A program made the position numbers and the translations under genes. A DNA stretch of 20,983 bases, taken from positions 1-20,983 of the forward strand of contig JBPEXY010000259.1 in the NCBI GenBank assembly GCA_052031065.1. Reading direction: 5' to 3'. How positions within the stretch are numbered: position 1 is the first letter of the stretch; each line of letters opens with the position of its first letter. Shown here piece after piece: positions 15,987 through 20,983 of this stretch. The DNA is from JBPEXY01 sp052031065 (GTDB taxonomy: Bacteria; Pseudomonadota; Gammaproteobacteria; Immundisolibacterales; Immundisolibacteraceae). Under the pieces are notes generated by a model, which saw only the letters and a list, made by a program, of their open reading frames with translations, made no database searches and was not told the origin of the DNA.

Positions 15987-16352
15987 TGGTGGCTCAGGTC
16001 CTCATAAGGTCGGGTTAATCGGCATCGGGTTGCGGGTGACTTCGCCGGCTCTGTGCGTTGGTGAATTATGCCTGACGGTATTTCGCCAGTGGTCGACAAA
16101 TTCGAACTCCCGGGCGGCTGTTTTCAGGTTGATACCGTTCGTGGCAGCTGACTACGCGTTTAAGGTACAGCGCTATCAGTCGATGTTGTCTGGTAACTGG
16201 CCATAAGGCGCTGGTTTTGAGACAATGAGCGGCTTTGCTATCAGTTGTTTTCAGGGGTTCCCCATGGCTAGTCGGGCTTGAGTAAAGACTAACCGGGCCG
16301 GTGCTCCTTGCGTGGTTGTAAAGTAGTTCAATACGTTAAAGAGGGATATTAG
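15987..16352. promoter_or_regulatory. Divergent degS-petA intergenic region, no gene seen
   Basis: 366 bases between divergent starts, with no convincing ORF or RNA gene. It must hold promoters for both genes, but I see no strong -35/-10 pair. On the minus strand CATAAT (16065-16070 complement) is a possible -10 for degS without a good -35. On the plus strand TTGATA (16129-16134) is a possible -35 with a poor -10. Short direct repeats (TGTTTTCAGG and GCTATCAGT, each twice) lie here. AGAGGG at 16340-16345 is the petA ribosome-binding site. Confidence 0.5.
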
Positions 16353-16952
16353 ATGAGCGGTGACGAGGTCGATCTCGGCAGGCGCAAAATGATGACGGGT
16401 GCTGCCGTCGCAACCGGTGGGGTGGGGGCTGCGTGCGTTGCTGCGCCTTTTGTCTCTTATTGGCAGCCGAGCGCAGCCGCCCAGGCGGCGGGTGCTCCGG
16501 TGGAAGTGGATCTAAGTGATCTGCAGCCGGGAGACCAGAAAATTGTTAACTGGCGAAAGAAACCGGTCTGGATTGTGCGTCGCACCGAGGAAGCACTGGA
16601 GAGCTTGAAAGGACGTGATGGTGGGCTCAAGGATGCCAGCAGCGCTGAGTCAATACAGCCGGCCTATACGACCAACGAAACCCGGTCGTTAAAACCGGAG
16701 TATCTGGTGATGGTTGGCATCTGTACCCATCTCGGTTGTTCGCCTACCTATGCCCCCGATAAAGAGCTTGAGAGCGGCTGGGTTGGTGGTTTTTTCTGTC
16801 CCTGCCATGGCGGAAAATATGATTTGGCCGGCAGGGTGCTGGACGGGGTCCCGCCACCTTCCAATATGGAGATCCCGCCGCACCGTTATCTTTCGGACAC
16901 CCTGCTGTTGATCGGCGAAGACACTGCTGATGCGGCCGAGGGGGTAGCCTGA
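16353..16952 (+). CDS. petA: Ubiquinol-cytochrome c reductase, Rieske iron-sulfur subunit
   Basis: Carries the [2Fe-2S] cluster that takes an electron from ubiquinol and passes it to cytochrome c1 in the bc1 complex; the globular domain lies in the periplasm. 199 residues. Cluster ligands are C124 and H126 (CTHLGC) with C149 and H152 (CPCHGG); C129 and C151 form the stabilising disulfide. The N-terminus LGRRKMMTGAAVATGG has a twin-arginine motif at R10-R11 before the hydrophobic anchor, as expected for a Tat-dependent Rieske protein. The AGAGGG seven bases upstream supports the ATG. Its stop overlaps petB by one base. Confidence 0.96.
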   Translation: MSGDEVDLGRRKMMTGAAVATGGVGAACVAAPFVSYWQPSAAAQAAGAPVEVDLSDLQPGDQKIVNWRKKPVWIVRRTEEALESLKGRDGGLKDASSAESIQPAYTTNETRSLKPEYLVMVGICTHLGCSPTYAPDKELESGWVGGFFCPCHGGKYDLAGRVLDGVPPPSNMEIPPHRYLSDTLLLIGEDTADAAEGVA

Positions 16953-18193
16953 TGGGTGCGACGTTAAAGAATCTGTTGGTCGCGCTGGTTGGCTGGATTG
17001 ATGCCCGCTTCCCGATGACCAAATGGTGGAATGAGCATCTGGCCCAGTACTATGCTCCGAAGAACTTCAATATCTGGTACTTCTTTGGTTCATTGGCGCT
17101 GCTGGTGTTTGTAAACCAGATTGTCACTGGTATCTTTTTGACCATGAATTACAAGCCTTCCGAAGCGGAGGCCTTCGCGTCAATTGAGTACATCATGCGT
17201 GATGTCAGCTGGGGATGGCTGATCCGCTATATGCACTCAGTGGGTGCTTCGCTGTTTTTTGTGGTGATCTACCTGCATATGTTTCGTGGCCTGATCTATG
17301 GCTCCTACAAAAATCCGCGTGAACTGCTATGGCTGTTTGGCATGGTGATCTACCTGCTGCTGATGGCCGAGGCGTTCATGGGCTATCTGCTGCCATGGGG
17401 ACAGATGTCCTTCTGGGGCGCTCAGGTCATCATCAATCTTTTTGGCGCTATTCCTTTCGGCATTGGTGATGCGCTGACAGTCTGGATTCGTGGTGACTAT
17501 GCAGTCGGTGATCCGACCCTGAATCGATTTTTCGCCCTGCATGTGGCGGCGATTCCCCTGTTGCTGGTGGCGCTGGTGTTTTTTCACATCATCGCTCTAC
17601 ATGAAGTGGGGTCAAATAATCCCGATGGTATCGAAATCAAGAAAAACAAGGGGCCGGACGGCGTGCCGCTAGACGGTATTCCTTTTCATCCCTACTACAC
17701 AGTGAAGGATATCTTCGGTACCGGGGTGTTTCTGATTCTTTTCGCGCTGATTGTTTTTTATGCGCCAGAAATGAGTGGCAAGTTCCTGGAGCCTGACAAC
17801 TTCGTTGCTTCTGACCCGATGGTCACGCCGGAACACATCGCGCCGCTTTGGTACTTCGCGCCGTTCTACGCGATCCTGCGTGCGGTTCCAGACAAGCTCG
17901 GAGGCGTTATCGCCATGGGTGGCTCTATCGGTATGCTGTTTCTCTTACCCTGGCTGGATCGTTCTCCGGTCAGGTCGATTCGCTATCGTGGGCCACTCAC
18001 CAAAATCGCAGTCACTCTGTTTGTGATCTCATTCCTGATTCTCGGCGTGTTGGGAACCTTGCCTGCGGGTGACATTGAGACCTTGATTGCACGTGTCTGT
18101 GCGGTGATCTATTTCGCATTTTTCGTGTTGATGCCGTTTTATACAAGTATCGACAAAACCTTGCCGGTACCAGATCGGGTGACGATGAAATGA
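16952..18193 (+). CDS. petB: Ubiquinol-cytochrome c reductase, cytochrome b subunit
   Basis: Membrane core of the bc1 complex with haems bL and bH and both quinone sites. 413 residues, a full-length eight-helix cytochrome b. Haem ligands are H95 and H109 (helix B) and H197 and H212 (helix D). The B pair has 13 intervening residues and the D pair 14. The Qo-site motif reads PLWY (298-301) instead of the canonical PEWY. Other hallmarks are GYLLPWGQMSFWGA and HEVGSNNPDG. It overlaps petA by one base (TGATG) and petC by four. Confidence 0.96.
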   Translation: MGATLKNLLVALVGWIDARFPMTKWWNEHLAQYYAPKNFNIWYFFGSLALLVFVNQIVTGIFLTMNYKPSEAEAFASIEYIMRDVSWGWLIRYMHSVGASLFFVVIYLHMFRGLIYGSYKNPRELLWLFGMVIYLLLMAEAFMGYLLPWGQMSFWGAQVIINLFGAIPFGIGDALTVWIRGDYAVGDPTLNRFFALHVAAIPLLLVALVFFHIIALHEVGSNNPDGIEIKKNKGPDGVPLDGIPFHPYYTVKDIFGTGVFLILFALIVFYAPEMSGKFLEPDNFVASDPMVTPEHIAPLWYFAPFYAILRAVPDKLGGVIAMGGSIGMLFLLPWLDRSPVRSIRYRGPLTKIAVTLFVISFLILGVLGTLPAGDIETLIARVCAVIYFAFFVLMPFYTSIDKTLPVPDRVTMK

Positions 18194-18900
18194 GTAAAGT
18201 AATCACAGCCATTGCCTTTCTGGTTTCCCTGGTGCTGTTGCCGGCCGCTGCCGGTGCCGCATCCGCCGATGTTGATGTGCAGATCGATATTGACCTTGGC
18301 AACAAGGCTGCTTTACAGCGCGGCGCGAGAACCTTTGTCAACTACTGCGTCAGTTGCCATAGTGCTAAATACATGCGCTACAGCCGTATGGCTGAAGATA
18401 TTGGCCTGTCGGAAGAGCAGGTTGAAGCGAATATGCTGTTTACTGGCGGCAAGGTGACCGATCATATGCAGGTAGCCCTGCAGGGTGAGGATGCCTCGAA
18501 ATGGATCGGTCAGGCGCCGCCAGACCTGACCCTGGTTTCGCGGAGCCGGGGGCCGGAATGGCTCTATGCATTTCTGACCGGTTTTTATCTGGATAGTGAG
18601 CGCCCCTGGGGGGTAAACAACCCGGTGATGCCGGGAACCACCATGCCTGCGGTGCTCTCTGGTTTGCAGGGCGAGCAGGCGCTGGACGAGGAGGGGCACC
18701 TCCATTTCGTCTCCGAAGGTGAGCTTTCCGCTGAGGAGTTTGATGCTCTGGTAACCGACCTGGTCACATTTATGGTCTATATCGGTGAGCCAGCCAGGCT
18801 GATCCGCACCTCTCTCGGTGTCAAAGTGATTCTGTTTTTGATGGCCTTCACCTTCCTGGCCTACCTGCTGAAGCGGGAGTACTGGAAAGACGTTCACTGA
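18190..18900 (+). CDS. petC: Ubiquinol-cytochrome c reductase, cytochrome c1 subunit
   Basis: Accepts electrons from the Rieske centre and passes them to a soluble cytochrome c. 236 residues. A cleavable Sec signal (about 1-24, AAAGAASA) precedes the mature periplasmic domain. The haem c site is CVSCH (53-57), and the probable sixth ligand is M152 in PGTTMPAVL. A C-terminal membrane anchor (about 211-228) ends in KREYWKDVH. The ATG overlaps the petB stop by four bases, giving a tightly coupled petABC operon. Maturation needs a cytochrome c assembly system not seen here. Confidence 0.96.
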   Translation: MSKVITAIAFLVSLVLLPAAAGAASADVDVQIDIDLGNKAALQRGARTFVNYCVSCHSAKYMRYSRMAEDIGLSEEQVEANMLFTGGKVTDHMQVALQGEDASKWIGQAPPDLTLVSRSRGPEWLYAFLTGFYLDSERPWGVNNPVMPGTTMPAVLSGLQGEQALDEEGHLHFVSEGELSAEEFDALVTDLVTFMVYIGEPARLIRTSLGVKVILFLMAFTFLAYLLKREYWKDVH

Positions 18901-18939
18901 TTTGATCGCTGGCGGCGGTAAGGACAGAACCCGAGCATA

Positions 18940-19560
18940 ATGAATCTATATTCTGGTAAAGATTGCCCGCATTGCCATCGCATTCGTATCGTTGCGAATG
19001 AGAAGGATATCAACATGGAAGTGGCCTGGGTCGATGAATTCGACCTGCCAGCAGAGGTTCTGGAGCTCAATCCGGCCAATGATGTACCCGTGCTGGTGGA
19101 CCGGGATTTGGTGCTTTACCACTCCGCGGTGATCATGGAATATCTTGATGAGCGTTTTCCCCATCCGCCGTTGATGCCTATCGATCCGGTAACGCGGGCG
19201 CAGGCTCGTTTGATGTTGAATCGAATCGAGCGGGACTGGTACAGCAGTGCCAGCCTGCTGCTGGCCGCAGCAGGTAGCAAAAAAGAGCAGGAACAGGCTA
19301 GAAAACTGCTGCAGGATGGTCTGACCGCGATAGCGCCAATGTTTTCCCGCGAAGAATTTGCAATCGGGGATGGCTACACGTTGGTCGACTGTTCGTTGGC
19401 GCCGATTCTCTGGCGGCTGCCGCAGCTAAAGGTCAAACTGCCCAAGTCTGCGATGCCACTGGTGGCATATGCCGAGCGGCTGTTCGCTCGCGATGGCTTC
19501 CGGCGAAGCCTGGGCCAGGAAGAACGCGAAGCGCGCTCAGAGGCACTGGCAGGGGGATAG
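18940..19560 (+). CDS. sspA: Stringent starvation protein A
   Basis: GST-fold protein that binds RNA polymerase and alters transcription in starvation and acid stress. 206 residues with an N-terminal thioredoxin-like domain (LNPANDVPVLVDRDLVLYHSAVIMEYLDERFP at about 46-77 is the SspA hallmark region; key elements NP..DVPVL and S.I..YL) and a helical C-terminal domain (GYTLVDCSLAPILWRL). Unusually, residues 9-12 are CPHC, like a redox site. E. coli and Pseudomonas SspA, as I recall them, lack this pair. The ATG at 18940 is the only usable start after an in-frame stop at 18919. It follows petC by 39 bases and leads into sspB, the known petABC-sspAB order. Confidence 0.92.
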   Translation: MNLYSGKDCPHCHRIRIVANEKDINMEVAWVDEFDLPAEVLELNPANDVPVLVDRDLVLYHSAVIMEYLDERFPHPPLMPIDPVTRAQARLMLNRIERDWYSSASLLLAAAGSKKEQEQARKLLQDGLTAIAPMFSREEFAIGDGYTLVDCSLAPILWRLPQLKVKLPKSAMPLVAYAERLFARDGFRRSLGQEEREARSEALAGG

Positions 19561-19561
19561 G

Positions 19562-19987
19562 ATGGTTGACGAAGAACGCCCTCTGTCATCGGCCCGACCT
19601 TATCTGCTCAGGGGCTTTTATGAATGGATCGTAGATAACGGCCTGACGCCTCATATTCTGGTCGATGCCTGTCATGAAGGCGTGATGGTACCGCCTGATT
19701 CTGTGGTCAATAATCAGATCGTACTAAACATCTCTACGGCCGCGGTACAGCGTTTGACCCTTGATAATGAGGCGGTCCAGTTCGGAGCCCGTTTCGCCGG
19801 TGTGCACTGGGAAATTTGTGTGCCCATTGATGCAGTAATGGCCATTTATGCCCGTGAAAACGGACGGGGAATCACTTTTGGTGATGATGAGCCGGGGCTG
19901 GGGAATAGCTCTTCGCTCTCAACTACCACAGATGAACAAGCTTCGGGAAAAGGTCGTGGTAAGCCGGAACTTAAACTGGTTACCTGA
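19562..19987 (+). CDS. sspB: ClpXP protease specificity-enhancing factor SspB
   Basis: Adaptor that brings ssrA-tagged, stalled-ribosome products to ClpXP. 141 residues. The family opening SARPYLLRGFYEWIVDNGLT is clear, followed by VNNQIVLNIS, the FGARFAGV strand and AVMAIYARENG. A flexible tail ends in a ClpX-binding motif GKPELKLVT. The frame is open from 19469, but the earlier part lies within sspA and is unlike SspB. ATG 19562, just after the sspA stop and behind AGGGGGAT, is the real start. Confidence 0.95.
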   Translation: MVDEERPLSSARPYLLRGFYEWIVDNGLTPHILVDACHEGVMVPPDSVVNNQIVLNISTAAVQRLTLDNEAVQFGARFAGVHWEICVPIDAVMAIYARENGRGITFGDDEPGLGNSSSLSTTTDEQASGKGRGKPELKLVT

Positions 19988-20011
19988 GGCTGGCATTTAC
20001 CCGTTAGTTAC

Positions 20012-20066
20012 CGCTGGTCGGCGTTATCTCACCGCTATCCACTAATCTTGCGTAAATCGACCAGCG
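20012..20066. repeat. 9-bp inverted repeat between convergent sspB and rfaE2
   Basis: CGCTGGTCG at 20012-20020 is exactly inverse-complementary to CGACCAGCG at 20058-20066, with 37 bases between. It occupies the gap between two convergent genes, so it could form a 3' stem-loop in either transcript. No T-run follows, so intrinsic termination is uncertain. Confidence 0.45.
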
Positions 20067-20068
20067 CG

Positions 20069-20593
20069 TCAGCCGCCCTCACTGCTGCGAATTTTTGACA
20101 GCAGCATGGTGGTTGACCGTTGATAGTGAAATGGTAGGCTGAAAACCTTTCCGCCAGCCGCCCTGACCTGCGTTGCGCCGACGATTTCTGCTTCTGGCCA
20201 GTCCCCGCCTTTGACCAGAACATCAGGTCTGATCGTGGTGATCAGCCGTAACGGCGTCTCTTCGTCAAAAGCGATAACCAGGTCCACTGATGCCAACGCA
20301 GCCAGTAGCGCCAGACGGTCATCCAGTGGATTAACCGGCCGGTCCTTACCTTTATTCTGTCTTTTGACCGAGTCATCGCTATTGACCCCAACCACCAGGC
20401 TGGCGCCAAGCTGGCGGCTTCGGTCCAGGTAATCAACGTGGCCACGGTGGAGAATGTCGAAACAGCCGTTGGTGAATACCAATGGTCTCGGCAGGCGCCC
20501 GGCTTCGGTTACCGATAGCGCAATCTTATGTTCGTAACTAGCACCCCCGGGTAGGGGTGGTTCGTGTTGTTCCGTTTTAGTCGACATATTCAT
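20069..20593 (-). CDS. rfaE2: D-glycero-beta-D-manno-heptose 1-phosphate adenylyltransferase (stand-alone RfaE2)
   Basis: Makes ADP-heptose, the sugar donor for the LPS inner core, from heptose 1-phosphate and ATP. 174 residues from ATG 20593. It corresponds only to the C-terminal nucleotidyltransferase half of E. coli HldE; the kinase half must be another gene. Evidence: FTNGCFDILHRGHVDYL with the HxGH site (H49 and H52 from this start), VVGVNSDDSVKRQNKG, RPVNPLDDR, PDVLVKGGDW and the STTMLLSKI end. The start is uncertain: TTG 20605 and ATG 20587 are in frame, and none has a clear Shine-Dalgarno sequence. It overlaps the end of dolP by 17 bases, implying coupled expression. Confidence 0.9.
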   Translation of the reverse strand: MNMSTKTEQHEPPLPGGASYEHKIALSVTEAGRLPRPLVFTNGCFDILHRGHVDYLDRSRQLGASLVVGVNSDDSVKRQNKGKDRPVNPLDDRLALLAALASVDLVIAFDEETPLRLITTIRPDVLVKGGDWPEAEIVGATQVRAAGGKVFSLPFHYQRSTTMLLSKIRSSEGG

Positions 20594-20983
20594 AGAGGGT
20601 GACAACGGCCTGAACTCCGGCGGTTTTCCGCGCTACCAGAGCTGCCTGCTTGCCATCTTTGCGATTACAGATGCCGAGCAGGAACACGCGGCCATTTTCA
20701 CTGACCACCTTGAAACGGTTGGGATTGAGGTCCTTTTCAAGGAGCAAACGCGTTTTCACTTTGGCGGTCAGATAAGTGTCGCTGACCCGGCTCAAACCAC
20801 TGCTGGGCGCAGCAATGACCAGCTCATTATGGATTCGGCGCAAATTGGGGATGCCACGCAGTATGGAGTCGATCTGGTTTTTTTTCTTCTCATCAATGAT
20901 CTCGCCGGTAACCAGTAGGACACGGTTGTAACTGGTAAACGACAGATGACTGCCGGCGGTTATATCGCCGCGAGACCGGCTGA
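20577..20983 (-). CDS. dolP: BON-domain outer-membrane lipoprotein DolP/YraP, partial (5' end beyond window)
   Basis: Dual BON-domain lipoprotein that supports outer-membrane integrity at the septum. The open frame enters from the right edge; 134 residues before the TAA at 20577-20579 are visible, and the lipoprotein signal and first residues are outside. The first BON domain contains SFTSYNRVLLVTGEIID and the link RRIHNELVIAAPSSGLSR. The second contains SDTYLTAKVKTRLL, KVVSENGRVFLLGIC and ARKTAGVQAVVTLYEYVD, close to E. coli YraP. A dolP gene after sspB (with diaA and yraN farther on) is a known order; the rfaE2 gene between them is an addition. Confidence 0.9.
   Translation of the reverse strand, partial: SRSRGDITAGSHLSFTSYNRVLLVTGEIIDEKKKNQIDSILRGIPNLRRIHNELVIAAPSSGLSRVSDTYLTAKVKTRLLLEKDLNPNRFKVVSENGRVFLLGICNRKDGKQAALVARKTAGVQAVVTLYEYVD

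Overview
The window is a conserved chromosomal housekeeping region from a gammaproteobacterium. The evidence is gene order. murA-hisG-hisD, hisE-tatABC, petABC-sspAB and a dolP (yraP) gene after sspB are arrangements known from Pseudomonas and from sulfur-oxidising Chromatiales-type genomes. The monothiol glutaredoxin beside ibaG, the short-form HisG and the stand-alone RfaE2 point away from Enterobacterales. I cannot name a genus. I see no insertion sequence, prophage, CRISPR array, tRNA or rRNA, and no block of clearly foreign composition.

Layout. (1) 1-2451, minus strand: most of glnE, cut by the left edge. (2) 2627-5173, plus: an MlaC-type periplasmic lipid-transfer protein, then an ABC-2 exporter pair close to E. 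coli YadG/YadH. (3) 5349-5994, plus: ibaG and grxD, a BolA-family/monothiol glutaredoxin pair, closed by a strong intrinsic terminator at 6035-6060. (4) 6123-13282, plus: murA, then hisG, hisD, hisB, hisH, hisA, hisF, hisI and hisE. Every step of histidine synthesis except histidinol-phosphate aminotransferase (HisC), histidinol-phosphate phosphatase and the HisZ subunit needed by short HisG is encoded here. (5) 13324-14852, plus: tatA, tatB, tatC. (6) 14853-15986, minus: a DegS/AlgW-type periplasmic protease whose stop codon abuts that of tatC. (7) 16353-18900, plus: petABC, the cytochrome bc1 complex, followed by sspA and sspB. (8) 20069-20983, minus: rfaE2 and a partial dolP, apparently one operon.

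Functional links. Several genes concern the cell envelope: MlaC, the exporter, MurA, DegS, DolP and RfaE2 (LPS heptose). The Rieske protein has a twin-arginine N-terminus and is a likely substrate of the neighbouring Tat translocase. IbaG and GrxD belong to families known to form Fe-S-bridged heterocomplexes.

I did not find a convincing undescribed system. The most useful second-look items are the CPHC motif in SspA, the gaps in the his block, the mlaC gene separated from the rest of an mla operon, helix-D ligand spacing and the Qo motif in cytochrome b, and a few hairpins. Promoter calls are weak throughout, so I list none as firm.
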